Of a stretch of DNA of 64,000 bases, positions 33,368 through 45,407 are shown piece after piece. Within the stretch, counting starts at the first letter, position 1. Every line of letters starts with the position of its first letter. Source of the DNA: Nilaparvata lugens (taxonomy: Eukaryota; Arthropoda; Insecta; Hemiptera; Delphacidae); assembly GCF_014356525.2 (NCBI RefSeq), contig NC_052508.1, forward strand, positions 38,633,113-38,697,112, given 5' to 3'. The position numbers and the translations under genes are program-made. The notes below the pieces were generated by a model that searched no databases, was not told the origin of the DNA, and saw only the letters and a list, made by a program, of their open reading frames with translations.

Positions 33368-36300
33368 TTAGGCCTCAAGTCTACACAAAGTTTTGTGTGC
33401 ATTGGCGCTCTGAGAAACGACATTGACAATCTGGCAAATACTGCAGAAGCATAGCACTATGTCTAGCCTGGCAGCCAAGGTGATTTGTAAACACAAAGAA
33501 TTGTTTGACATTGTTGATCCATAATCATAAGTATAACTTTATGGTTCTATTCAACTGTCAGAGATAATGTATTCTATCTATTCTATTGTATTCTAGTATA
33601 TACATATGTATATAGAACATTTTCATATTAGTAATACAAGTAAGCCATTCAAAATAATAATTAAAACCTTTTATATTTTTTTAGTTATAATTAATGCTTT
33701 AGATTTTGGCACATATTCAGGTTTTTTTTTTATAGGGACCAACGTAATTCACCTGAAAATTCATTCAATGTTGAAAACGAAATGAACCACGGTGATGAGT
33801 TGCCGCCTTTACTCTTTGAGAGAGGAGAAGCGGAACCAACAGCAACACAGCTAAGAGGCCGCCGCATTGTGGACATTCAACATGTACTAAAACAACTCCA
33901 AGTGATAGCGAGTCACCCAAAACAATGCACTATGGGGAAATATACATACAAAAGAGAAATCACAAACGGATTATTTTGTGAATGGCTGTTCTACTGTGAT
34001 AACTGCGAAAGAGAGTTCATTGTTACATCAGAACCAGCCAATCAAAAAGAAGATGTAAATGACGCTCTTGTATGGGGAGCCATGGCGGTTGGAATTGGAT
34101 TTTTGCAACTTGAAGAAATGATGAGTGTGTTGGATGTTCCAATCATGGGTCACAATAAGTACAAAAGCCATGAGACAAGAGTTGGTAATGTGAGTACAAT
34201 ACATTTCCACTGCTATTTTCAACTGTATTTATCTCTAAGCAAAAGTGAGAAAGTCTCAAAATCATCAATTTGTCTAATTTTGAGAGTCTAAACTCTCAAT
34301 AGTCGTAAATATTGAATAAATGCTTATCACTATATATTCCATTTTCTAAATCTTCATATGTATACATATTTTCAGGCTTGGGAAGGAATTTTTTTTCAAA
34401 AAATGAAAGAGAACGCCGATGAAGAAAAAAGACTTGCCTTGGAAAAGGGTAACATGTTCCATGGGGTTCCATTCATAACGGTAATTGGCGATGGAGGCTG
34501 GGCTAAAAGGTCTTATGGACATGGGATGAATTCTAGTGGCGGAGTGGTAAGCTATTAAAAAATATATATATATATATATATATATATCCAATGTCCAATG
34601 TATGTTAGCTAACTTTATCATTATTCACCAGTAATCAGCTTTGGTTGCTAGTAGTCAATGTTTGATTTTTTTTACTTCAAACAATGAAGCTCTTATCTTG
34701 AACAGATTTAATTTTTTAGTACTTTATCGGTTTTTAATAAACCTTTGGAAATTCAGAATTCATAATTTAACTAAATTTAGTAATTGACGTTTATTGCAAA
34801 TGCTTGAATTTTCTTTCCAAAAAGTGTACGTGTAGGTGTAACCCTTTCCAGAAGGGTTGTTGTAGTAACCAAAAATGCTTCAACACAAAAGCGTTGTAAC
34901 CATTGAGAGTCTCCTCATCTTTGAAGATATTAAAAATAATGACTCAAACTAGAGGTTTCATTATTACTCCTGTCACAGATATGACTTCACGCTGACAGAA
35001 GAATAACATTTGATATTCTTTTTTTTTCAGGGTGTAATAATTGGAGCTGAAACTAAGAAAATATTATTCATTGGTGTGAGGAATAAGTTTTGTTTTTCTT
35101 GTGCAAATCCCAAAAAGAAAAATGCCGAACATGTATGTTACAGAAACTACACGGGGCCAAGTACTGGAATGGAGAGCAGCATTATTGTTGAAGGTTTTCG
35201 GAGAAGTGAGGAAGACTATGGGCTGATCTACAAAAATTACATTGGAGATGGTGACTCAAGCGTGTATGCTAAGATTCAAGAGGGGTATTCTTATGGTAGA
35301 TACGTTCAGAAGATTGAGTGCACCAACCATGTGACTCGTGCTCTGAATGACAACCTTCACAAGGTGGCAGAAAATACGCAGTTTCCACTCTCTTCTCGGA
35401 AACTCTTGAGCAAGCCTGCTCCAGGTGAGACGGTTAGCCGATTGGAAAGAATTGTGAAGGGGGTTAGGACAGCCATAAAAGAAGCCGGTGTGAATAGAAA
35501 CGCTCAAGACATGGTGAATCTCAGGGCTACACTGAAAAATGCTCCTGATCATGTTTTTGGGAATCACAACAAATGTGGAACATTCTGTAAAAGGAAGGAA
35601 TTAAACAAGGAAAATGTTCTCCCAGAAATTGATGTAGTTGTCATGAGCAAGATAAGAACACTGATCGGAAATGTGGAGTCAAAAGCAGAGAGCCTGGTCT
35701 TCAACGAAACAACCAATATTGCTGAAAGGTACATGGGATGTGTGGCAAAATTCACAGGCGGCAAAAGAGTCAATTTTTCAACAGGTACATACCCTCAACT
35801 CCATTCACTCCATTCTATTTTTTAGATTATAGTTTCCATTTTGTTAAAGAAAATCAGTGGAAGGAATAAACACATAACGCTTAATTAAAAAAGACTTGTT
35901 CACTTCCGTGCTAATTTATTACATACTAGGCAAAATTATGAAAATTCTTCTAGTTATTTAATTAAAAATTTCACTTTTTGTTGAATCATTTGATGGTGAC
36001 AGTACATGGCATCAAGTTTCTCTTGTAAGTTACGCTTCTTCTTATTCATAGATATTATTCTCCAAAAGAGGGATTGAAAATACATTGAAGGTTTCTACAC
36101 ATTTGAATTAAGAATATTAAAAAATGAGAATTCCCAAGAATATGCCCAATATTAAAGTTTTTCGTGCTTTCTTAGCTTTTTTCGAGAACTAATTGGCGGA
36201 AAATGTTGAAATTTTGTAGACAGGTTCAGATTAGGTCTAGAAATTAGATGAATAAGGTGAGTGAAACGAGCCTGCCGGTTAGTAATTTATTAATTAATTT

Positions 36301-37366
36301 TCCATTCTATTTTTCAGGTGGTTCTTTCAAAAGGAGGTGTGTTGGGGCGGGACTCGCACACACTGCAGGATCTGGCTGGCATCTAAGTCCATGGAAAAAA
36401 TTCAAAAACAAAAGTCCTGGGGCAATTTTCAAAAAGAAGATTTTGATGCGAGAGAAGAGAAGCATGAAAAGAAAATTGCTCTTTCAAGTTAATCAACCAA
36501 AAAGAAAACGTCAAGTGGGAGGAGGAGGCTACGATGCTGAGTATGGTCCACTAGCAGTCAAAGCTGACATTGACGTTCAAGAAATGATGGAAAAAAGTGA
36601 ACATTTCCTGCAAGAGCTCAGGAAAGATGTTGAGTTTGGAAACCTCAAATTGAACGAAGACACTATAGGCCAGCACACGAATGCACTTTGGAGAGAGAAG
36701 AGAATCAGTCGCCTAACTGCATCTAAATTTGGTGCAGTTGCCAAGAGACTTGACCACACTCCTTGCCATAACCTGGTCAAGTCAATAATTATAAAGCGGC
36801 CACTTTACACAGAAGCTGTAACTTTTGGCCGGGACAACGAGGAAAAGGCTATAAAGCTGTATGAGGACCTCACTAAATCTATGGTCAAAAAGTGTGGCCT
36901 CTTTGTGGACCTAGAAGATCCTTTCCTAGGTGCCAGTCCAGATGGACTCATAGGAGATGATGGGCTCATTGAGGTGAAGTGCCTACACTCGGTGAAAGAG
37001 CTGGGCCTGAAAGAACACCTTAGTATAAATAGAAATACATGTTTAGAAATTGTTGATAATAATATGAGACTGAAGAGAAAGCACGATTATTATTATCAAG
37101 TGCAAGGCCAGCTCAATATCACTAATCGCCAATGGTGTGATTTTGTGGTATTCACAAGAAAATGTGAATTGTTTGTGGAGAGGATCGAACGGGACCAATG
37201 TTTTTGGAGGAAGGTACTTCCAAAATTGAAAAAATTTTACTTGGAATGTATTGTTCCTGAAATAGTGGACAGTCGATTAGTACGGGGCCTAAGAATTCGA
37301 GATCCACCATTTATCATGGAAGCTCAAAAAAAACAAAAAGAGAAACAAAATGAAAAAAAGAATTAA
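26343..37366 (+). CDS. Mutator-like transposase with C-terminal YqaJ nuclease, five exons, intact
   Basis: Exons 26343-26524, 33736-34189, 34376-34546, 35031-35784 and 36318-37366 total 2610 nt with no internal stop, giving 869 residues. Donors: CTG|GTAAGT, AAT|GTGAGT, GTG|GTAAGC, CAG|GTACAT. All acceptors follow pyrimidine runs ending AG. Exon 1 is basic (nuclear signal likely). Exons 2-4 carry the Mutator transposase domain: paired CxxC (YCDNCERE), DGGWAKR with the first catalytic Asp, and YIGDGDSS with the second. The last exon holds the YqaJ exonuclease core: FGRDNEEKA, then SPDG (36935-36946) and IEVKC with E at 36971 and K at 36977. Known relatives join these two domains in many arthropod genomes. 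Intron 1 has absorbed a hAT element and other DNA. The protein probably acts in the nucleus on DNA; transposition itself is not shown. Confidence 0.9.
26525..27409. other. Intron 1 of the Mutator/YqaJ gene, left part
   Basis: AT-rich intron sequence. GGTGTAACCCTTTCCAGAAG at about 26971 begins a partly palindromic word that recurs in intron 3 of the same gene near 34835. Confidence 0.6.
27410..29000. repeat. Unclassified GC-richer insertion in intron 1, left segment
   Basis: Base composition changes sharply near 27410. At 28720-28880 there is an imperfect tandem duplication of about 100 bp (units contain CGCAGTCTAGAAACTTCG and AAGCTG(T/C)ACCTGAG). A 328-codon minus-strand frame at 27518-28504 shows no motif, and I treat it as chance. 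The segment continues after the hAT element at 32110 and ends near 33180. It looks like a non-autonomous repeat; class unknown. The last 8 bp (28993-29000, TATAAATG) are the hAT target duplication. Confidence 0.5.
29001..32101 (+). mobile_element. hAT transposon with 8-bp target duplication
   Basis: The element starts CAGTGGCGGCGTGT and ends in the complement of CAGTGGTGGCTCGTA, a short imperfect terminal inverted repeat. TATAAATG flanks it on both sides (28993-29000 and 32102-32109), an exact 8-bp duplication as expected for hAT. The length is 3101 bp. It carries one transposase gene (29511-31664). It sits inside another repeat within intron 1 of the Mutator/YqaJ gene. Confidence 0.95.
29511..31664 (+). 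pseudogene. hAT transposase (ZMYM1/DUF4371-like), two frameshifts
   Basis: ATG at 29511. N-terminal zinc-binding region WLCGCEETNKLYCFLCLLF, then the hAT catalytic core: LIGDETTDIS (first Asp, near 30259), SYDGANVMSG (second Asp, near 30461), the CYAHQLNL block, and TTAEAERCF (Glu, near 31450) followed by the C-terminal dimerisation part. Two lesions: the GT run at 29796-29802 shifts frame and gives TGA at 29802-29804, and the T run at 31461-31467 shifts it again before TLKRIKTFLRS. The C-terminal frame ends at 31664. The type resembles proteins usually annotated as zinc finger MYM-type 1-like. Without the two shifts it would be about 715 residues. Confidence 0.92.
32110..33735. other. Rest of the insertion and right part of intron 1
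   Basis: 32110-33180 continues the GC-richer insertion. Words such as ACAAGAATAAAAATTAATTGAG recur near 32126, 32180 and 32238. From about 33180 the DNA is AT-rich intron again, with a TG microsatellite at 33339-33366. An 83-codon minus-strand frame at 32941-33192 has no recognisable motif. GTCACAAAAATTCACTTTGTGAC at 33189-33211 is an inverted repeat that may mark the edge of the insertion. Confidence 0.45.
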
Positions 37367-38919
37367 ATAATGGGATGTCGATTTCACATGAGTATATTTA
37401 CATATGTCAAATTATTAAAACCACTCGAATTTTGACATGACAAATCGTACCTCACTTATATCAGTGATTCAGTTATTGTCATTGAGGATAAATTTTTGTG
37501 TTTCTGATAGTGCTAAACCGGATTTTAGATTGTAAAACTTTGTTTTCTCTATTTTTTTATAATAATATTATATTTTTATACAATTTTTAAAGAATACATT
37601 CAAACACTAATGGTTCTAACATTACTGCTACTACAATTCTGGAATATTTCTGTACGATACTACTGTGAGTTCTATTACCCCAAAATTATATCGAAAATGT
37701 GTATCTCCTTCACTTTGCCATGGTAATTCAACAGGAAATGTATTATTGTCGATACAGTAGGCTACTAATACTTCGAGCTTTCTACCTAATTCAAAATTTA
37801 TAATTTCCCACCTACTATATAGGTAAGTAACAAAATTCTTCATCTATTTTCCACATATTATAAAAAAATAATATGGCTGTATATATTATGTTAGTGAATG
37901 ATGTACAATAATACTTTTATAGTTGTAAGTAATTCCAATGAGCTATTGATTATTCATTGTCATTCCAGACACCCTATAAAGTGAAAACATTTTGTACATA
38001 GTAATTGTAATATTGGAATGTAAAAAGTTCACTCAAAACCGTTCTTATTAGTAAAACTTTAGCAGTTGTTATTGATTAATGGAGTATTAATATTAAAATG
38101 AGTGGATAATTATTTCTTTTGATATTAATTTTAAACATACATTTTAATTTGTTACCCCTGTTAGTTATATGGTTAAGTATTATAAAACCAAAAATTGAGT
38201 ATTTTCTATAGAGTAAAAATTCCTGATTTTTATTTTAAACTCTTATTAAAACATATGCATATATTTTAAAAACGTTTATGATAAAAACTAAACACGACAC
38301 AAAATCACTTGAACATGTATGAGAATAATATAAAACATTGACTTGAAATTTAGAGCACGAAAATTGAACCCAAAAATATAATATTAAAATGAATGGATGA
38401 TATTCAATTATTTCTTTAAATCTATTATACCTCTTCTCATTTCTCTTCAGTATAAAGCAAAAATAGTTAGTAGTTTGAATTGAATTTATTAATGATTTTT
38501 TTTAAACAAAACCTACAAGACAAATTATCCTATAAAAAGAGGATGAATGCAGGTATACGTTGTTGCTTTGCACCATTTGAACAATAAAATATGATTTGTT
38601 AAGTGAACCAAATTTCAATTTTTTCTACTGACATTTAGTTATTAGAATGATTGTCGGATGAAGCGATACGCATAGAAATTTAGCAAGCCATTCGGCCGGC
38701 TTTTGAGTTTGACTCTGCAACTGCAGTGTTTCAAAATTTCCATTCTCAAGGCCGAAAGCTGCGTTCTGAATGAGAGAGAGAGCACAGAGAAGGAATGCTC
38801 TGTGGAATGGGTGTGCGATTTTGCTTGGAGAGGGAGAACCTCACCACGTGACCTCACCACTACAAACACAGCAGAGCCGAGCAGCAAGTGAAAAGTACAG
38901 CTGGAGCGATCTAGCAGAA
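37367..38919. other. 3' flank of the Mutator/YqaJ gene
   Basis: AT-rich, with several AATAAA/ATTAAA words that could serve polyadenylation. From about 38640 to 38900 GC content rises. I see no clear inverted partner of the 5' flank, so element boundaries remain unknown. No gene. Confidence 0.4.
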
Positions 38920-41441
38920 TTAGTTTGTCCCTAGAGCTAAGCGCTCGACGTTAATCTTGACTGGCTGAGCATTTTCGATACTAATGATGTAAATGAAATG
39001 TTGAACGTAATAAATGACAATATCCTCTTCCTTTATGAAAAACACGTCCCTCTTGAGACCCGTAGAGTAACCAGAGACCCAGCTCCATGGCTCACTGAGG
39101 AAATATGTCAGTTGATGTGTGATCGTGATTATTGGTGTAAGAAGGCTAGGCAGTCTAAGTTTCCTCATGATTTTAATCATTCATTACAAGTGCTTACGAA
39201 ACTCGTGTAAGCAAATGATCAGGAACACAAAGGCTGGCTTCTATCAAAATTTGATATCATCTAAGAGATCATCAACATCATCATTATGGCGAGTTCTGAG
39301 AGGGATTGGAGCCAGCAAAGAGAGGCAGCCACCGATCGTTGCTCACTCACTTGACACTCTCAATGACTTTTTCACTGATATCCCTGTAGGTTTGGACCAA
39401 GCCCGTGCTTACTATAATTCCTTACCAGAAATCCAATCAAATAAAGATTTCCACTTTTCTGGAGTTACTGAGCAGGAGGTTTATCTAGCTATTAGAAGAA
39501 TAAAAAGTAATAATGTTGGAGCTGATAGTATCCCTATCAAGTTTTTGAAAATCCTTCTTCCCATGATTCTTCCTTTCCTAACCCATCTAATTAACACCTT
39601 ACTAATGACTTCAATTTTTCCTGAAGACTGGAAACGCTCTATTGTTATTCCTCTGAACAAAATTCCTAACCCTCTCACTCCCTCCGATTATATGCCTATC
39701 AGCTTATTGCCTGTCCTGTCAAAGGTACTGAAGATTATTGCTCACTCTCAAATGAGTCTGTACATTCATGGCTCTGCTTTGATTAGCGATTTCCAGTCGG
39801 GGTTCCGTAGTGGTCACAGTACCACCTCGGCTCTGCTGAGAGTTGCTGATGATATCCGCGGGGCTATGGATGGTAGCCAGTTAACTGCTCTAGGTTCTAG
39901 TATTAATTGATTTTAGTAAGGCCTTTGACTCCATTTTCCACCCCACCCTCTTGTATAAACTTCGTAAATTGGGATTTTCAAACTCCACTGTAGCATGGGT
40001 AAGGTCTTACTTGCAGGGTTGGTGTCAGAGTGTGAGAGTGGAGGGTGTCTCTTCACAGTGGCGCACTGTGGATAGAGGGGTGCCTCAGGGGTCGGTCTTG
40101 GGTCCTCTGCTGTTCAGCATATACATAAATGACGTGACTAGTTCTCTACTAACCACCAAATATCTTCTATATGCAGATGACCTGCAAATCTATAAACACT
40201 GTAGTAAAAAGGATTTCAACAAGACAGTAGAGGAAATCAATGACAAATTAGTACGTTTACTTGATTGGGCTAGTAATAATGGGCTAAAGGTGAACGAGAC
40301 AAAGTCAAAGGCAATCATGGTTGGTTATTCGAGACTACTGAACACACTTGACTTGTCAGATGGACCATATATTACAATCAATGGTGTTCAATTAGAGTAC
40401 AGCTCAGACGTGAAAAACTTGGGACTCACTATGACCAGGACCTTGGACTGGACAAACCATGTGACGTTGACATATAATAGGGTGATTGCTGGGATCAAGA
40501 CATTGAAGAAGATTTCGGACATTATTCCTTTTTCAACAAAGGTTATGTTGGTGAAGACCTTGATTTTCCCGGTTTTCAACTATTGCGACATTGTAACTAC
40601 TGACATGACTCTGTTCAACTACTTCAGAGGATGCAGCGTGCGCATAACTACTGTGTCCGCTTCATCTTCAACCTCAGATGGGACAACCATGTGACTGAAT
40701 ACTTTGACCAACTTGGACTCATGAAGCTACATGAATGTAGGTCATTCCATGCTGTTCTCCTTCTGCATAAAGTGTTGAAAACTCAGACACCCAAGTACTT
40801 AGCTGAAGACTTTCACTTCTTGAGTGACATTGATTGGGGTGGTACCTGACATGATACCCATCTGCTGGCTGTCCCAATTCATAGGACAGTCATGTTCAAC
40901 AAGTCCTTTCAAGTGACGGCTTGTGGATTGTGGAACACATTGCCTGTTGAGCTGAGGCGAATTGAGGAGCCTCGTTGGTTTGGCGCGGCTGTTTTCAGGT
41001 GGATCAGGGGTGGTGTGGGTAGCTGGACCTAGCTCATGGTTCATTGGCCAGTTTTTCTTTCTTTCTCTCAAAACAATCAAATGTTTATTATTTCTCTTTC
41101 TTCCTCTTCTTCTTCTTCTTCTTTTTCTACTTCTACTTCTTCTTTTGTAACATTGTATTATTTTTCCATTTTTATTCTTTAATTTCTATTCATATCTTAA
41201 TTATAATTTGGGTTTTGTTATTTTCTTTTTCTCCATTGATTATTTTTTGTATTTCAATAATGTTTATTCACCTTGTTTGTATATATTGTATATATATATT
41301 TTCTCCTTATTCGATTTGTATAATCTAGCAATTATTTAGCGTTGTATTGGAGGGTTGAGTGTAAGAGAGGGCCAGCTGCGCCCTAACTCCGCCCTCCTAG
41401 GTGAAAATAAAGGTAGCCATTCTATTCTATTCTATTCTATG
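38920..41441 (+). mobile_element. Non-LTR retrotransposon, 3' part: reverse transcriptase and tail
   Basis: Coding begins with ALDVNLDWLSIFD (about 38940), the linker after the endonuclease, then the RT domain: DSIPIKFLK, FPEDWKRSIVIPLNKI, FQSGFRSGHSTTSALL, DFSKAFDSI, GVPQGSVLGPLLFSIYINDV and LLYADD (catalytic YADD, about 40170). Thumb and C-terminal blocks follow to about 41035. Frameshifts occur near 39190, 39905 and 40610 and a stop at 40847. The 3' UTR is T-rich and ends in ATTCT repeats (41418-41440), a microsatellite tail as in CR1/L2/Jockey-group elements. It could be the other half of the element at 24.7 kb. Confidence 0.9.
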
Positions 41442-41653
41442 TTGAATTACACCAAGTTGTCTATTTTGGCTAACTGAGAAATATTCTGACGTTATTTTTG
41501 ATGGAATAACGCTTTGCCTCCTGCTTGGCGTCAATCGGTAGGGCTTGAGAATTAATAATTATGAAATATGGTCATGATTTTCTAGAATATAATTTCACCC
41601 AGATCCTAATAGGCTCATTCAGGAGCTCTCACAATAATTTAATACAGATAATT

Positions 41654-41716
<63 letters not shown>

Positions 41717-41785
41717 GTATCCTATTGTATTGGGGTACAAAATGAATGGTTCAAACTCTGTAATATGCTTGTTGCCATTACATAT
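41442..41785. other. Non-coding flank with (TA)n
   Basis: A TA run of about 52 bp lies at 41660-41712. The sequence after it, AATTTGTATCCTATTGTATTGG, recurs inverted at 44860-44880, and the last 45 bp are also present next to the LTR copy at 46421. No gene. Confidence 0.6.
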
Positions 41786-42817
41786 TGTAACATATCAAAA
41801 TCTGATGGGTAAATAAAATCCCCAATTGGAATAAATTTATAGGTCTGAAGTGGAATAATAGTCTAGTATCCCCAAATGTGATAATGTTTTTAAAGATTAG
41901 ATAATATCAGGTATCAGGTATCAAGATACCTGGGTTTTGAATTCATGAAGAAAAAATTATCACTAGGACAGCCTCACCAATCAATAGGAGATAACCTAAC
42001 TGGCCTACAGCATAGCTACAAACAGAAACGCAAGAAGATGCAAGAAAACCACGACATTTCTACATGCAATATCATCGAATTTGGAAGTAAATATGATAAG
42101 AAGTCAAAGGAAAACATCATTATCAACCAATTATTGACCTGTCATAATAAATTTAATATTGGCATAGAACCGCATGTCAACAAATCCAACTTTTGATTCC
42201 TTCCAACCATTAAAAGCCTGAAACAAACAAAAGAGCAATTTTTAAGTATGTATTTTAGTAATCAACATCATATAAAAAAAGGACACAAGCGGGGATAGTA
42301 AAAATATATTAAGTAAATTACCTTAAAATGTGAAAATTGTGACAGATAGGTTAGTTTTGTATCATGGAATAGAAACTAAGAAATTACGACATCAGGGAAG
42401 CAGATATTTAGAACCAGTAGTCAGCTAGCCAAAGCCACCTAAATCAAGTATGTAGCCCTCAAGCATATGTTTATGAAAAAAGAAATTGTTCCCAAAAAAG
42501 CTATTTATATATTTTTATTCAATGTATTTATAAATGTTAATATATTTATTTATAAGTTTTATATTTTATTATCATTATTTATGCCATGTTGTTACTGAGA
42601 AACCTCAATTGAAACGAGTTACCATCAAAGCCAAAACCCAATGTATAGCAAAAATAAGAATTGTACCTGATCTATAGAATATTATTAATATGAAGACCTA
42701 GAAATTGTAATGAAGTATAAGCCCCAAAAAATTTGTAACTCAAAATTGTTATTGAAAGGAATTGTTTGTGAATTGTTTTTGTTATATTGAGAGTCAGATG
42801 TGTTTGTATGAAGATCA
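41786..42817 (+). repeat. Long terminal repeat of an unclassified LTR element (copy 1, 5')
   Basis: Starts TGTAACATATC and ends GATCA. Its inverted counterpart is 45408-46421. The next bases are a primer-binding-like TGGCGCCATCG at 42820. About 1032 bp. The short open frame at 41945-42196 lies within the LTR and is broken in the other copy, so it is not a gene. Confidence 0.75.
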
Positions 42818-43107
42818 GTTGGCGCCATCGACAAGCGGCAAATTTGAAAAGTACTGTATTAGATTATAAAGAGAAATGTGTTTGAGATGTTGTATTTGTG
42901 ATATTTTTTGTGTTGATAAGGAGAATTTGTTATTATATTTTATGGAGATCTAAGGTGGGTGTAAGCAGATAAGGTCTGTGAATTGTTGTGATATTTGAAA
43001 GCGTTTTTGGTGGATATTTATAGATTGTGTCAATATGTTGAAGAATGAATTTGTACTAAAAACATTGTTGATTCTCGAAATATTTTGAATTCAAATTCAG
43101 GGGCGTG
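42818..43107 (+). mobile_element. Internal region of LTR element copy 1, mostly deleted
   Basis: Primer-binding-like TGGCGCC at 42820-42826, an untranslated leader matching 45185-45405 inverted, then an ATG at 43033 with only seven matching codons of the gag-like frame (MLKNEFV) before the sequence jumps to an LTR-proximal end with a G-rich run (AAATTCAGGGGCG). Nearly all coding DNA is missing, so this is a deleted, non-autonomous copy. Confidence 0.65.
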
Positions 43108-43250
43108 TGTAACGTATCAAAATCTGATGGTTAAATAAAATCCCCAATTGAAGGAAATTTATAGGTCTAAAGTGGAATAATAGTCTGGTATTGCCAAATG
43201 CAATAACGTTTTTAAAGATTAAATGATATCAGGTATCATGACTAAATTTA
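43108..43250 (+). repeat. Partial 3' LTR of copy 1
   Basis: TGTAACGTATC onward matches the first ~143 bp of the LTR at 41786, then homology stops at ATCAGGTATCA. The remaining ~890 bp are missing. Confidence 0.75.
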
Positions 43251-44879
43251 GAACAGCCTATAATATCATATTATAAAGTACATATACTTAAGTAAAGTAA
43301 ATATATTATTAAAAATTTGAGGTTAGGTGTAAAATATCTATTGATCGGCGACATAATGATCGATTGAGTCGCATAACGTAAAATCTAGCCAGACACCTTG
43401 GCAGAAATTTATTGTAACTAAATGGTATGCAACTAGAGGAACCAAAAAAGCACATGGCTAATTGTTATAAAGTGAGAAACAACCTATAAACATTAGAAAA
43501 TTGTATTGCATGTAAAAAATGTACTAAAAACCCAAAATAAAAATAAATTAATGTATTGAGGAAGTAGGAGGTTCGTAGGCACATGTATACTGTAACAAAT
43601 TTGCATGAACCAATCGAATGGTAGCAATCGATGGGCGGTAATAGTGAGCCGATTCAAATGTATTTGTATATATTTCTATAAATGATAAGATTTTATGAAT
43701 TATTGTTGTTCAGTTTATGTATTGGATAAGGCCCGAAGACCGATAAAATATCAGATGGGTGACATGAGTAATAATTTAATAGATTGGCATGAACTATTTG
43801 AGCCTTGAATGGTGTAGTAACGAATTATTTAAATTTTATGTAAATTTGCAAGTCAGAAATGAAAATTGTGAAAAGAAAGTAGAACTTGCCCACTTTCCTG
43901 CCAACCACTACCATGGAATGTCACCAAAATTTATAGAGCACAATATCTTTTACTGTACATTTTTAATGACTTAAAGTTTAATCAAATTATTAATTTTCCA
44001 TAAGACTTTGTGATGCTATAGTAAAGCAAAAGTCATTCAAATATTTTTAATCCTTTGGAAGAGACAACTTCGGCCACCAATAATCCAGGACTACCAGGAA
44101 TTCAGATCGCCATCAGCAACTTATAAAAAATCCAGCACATGAGTGATAAATAGTTGAATTAAGAATAGGGCGCCCTCAGTGCTTCTAGTGAAATAAGAAA
44201 TAAAAGCTAGCTTGTCTGAAAGGTTTTAAATATTAAGAAATTAATAAAAATACTCGTGCAAGTCTTAAAATGGTATAAGAAATATTTTATTGAATAGGAA
44301 TGAGTCAATTTATATATCAAAGGATACAACAATTAAAAGAATATTAAGTTCTAAGCTAGTAATACTAATGTCCAAATGATCATTGATTTTATAATATAAT
44401 TTGTAATAAAATAATGTAGCTCTGATTCTTTGGATAAATTGATTTATCTGATTCCATCAGGTGCCGAATCTTACACCCTGAGATAAATGTATTTATTATA
44501 AAGAAATATATTGGAAACTGTAGAAATTAATATATATTTAATTATTGATTTGTCAATTTATCATGCCCTGATTTGGGAAGTAATATATAATGTAGGATTA
44601 TTCAAATCAACAAGCAACAGCAAGTTGATGTCAAAGCTACATGCAAATAATGCATATGATCAATGAAGTGAAAAGCACATGGTAAAGTTCGTGACATAGA
44701 ACTGGAATATAGTACTGATCTGTGATATTTTATTTGATTTCGTTCTTGTTTCATTGTATATTTTGTTGCTCTATATATTCTCTATATTGATCTGACTTTG
44801 AGATTATTCGTTTAATATATGTATCAAATTTTTCATGGTGTACCATTCATTTTATTCTCCAATACCATAGGATACAAAT
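43251..44879. other. Spacer between convergent LTR-element copies
   Basis: AT-rich without supported genes. The frame at 43789-43974 has no motif. The last ~40 bp are the inverted repeat of 41712-41755. Confidence 0.5.
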
Positions 44880-44898
44880 TATATATATATATATATAG

Positions 44899-44929
<31 letters not shown>

Positions 44930-44962
44930 ATATAATATATAATATATATATATATATATATA
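44880..44962. repeat. Imperfect (TA)n microsatellite
   Basis: About 83 bp of TA repeats with a few interruptions. It marks the point where the minus-strand LTR-element copy is cut off. Confidence 0.95.
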
Positions 44963-45184
44963 ATAGAGGTGATTTTCTACCTTGCTATCAATAGCATCCA
45001 ACTTACGTTCTACCACTGGTATTGTGTCCACAAATTCCTTACCCATTCTTACCGACGTATCCTTCAATGATTCCTGCATTTCCTTCATTTCCACCTTTAA
45101 GTCCTTCATTACTATTGCCATTGTTTTTTCTATACTGTTAGAAATTGAGTTGATCATCCCCTCTACAAATTCTTTCTTCAACAT
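44963..45184 (-). CDS. Gag-like N-terminus of the LTR element, truncated
   Basis: ATG at 45184 on the minus strand, about 220 bp inside the primer-binding site. About 74 codons remain before the TA repeat. The peptide is a likely coiled coil (for example KDLKVEMKEMQESLKD) starting MLKKEFVEGM. Position after LTR, primer site and leader argues for the start of gag. No zinc knuckle or capsid motif remains, so the lineage cannot be called. Confidence 0.55.
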
Positions 45185-45407
45185 ATTGACACAATCTATA
45201 AATATCCACCAAAAACACTTTCAAATATCACAACAATTCACAGACCTTATCTGCTTACACCCCCCTTAGATCTCCATAAAAATCAAATATAATAACAAAT
45301 TCTCCTTATCAACACAAAAAATATCACAAAATACAACATCTTAAACACATTTCTCTTTATAACCTAATACAGTACTTTTCAAATTTGCCGCTTGCAATGG
45401 CGCCAAC

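Noticed and set aside
41945..42196. 83-codon frame as a gene
   Set aside because: It lies in the LTR and is not maintained in the inverted LTR copy at 45408-46421.
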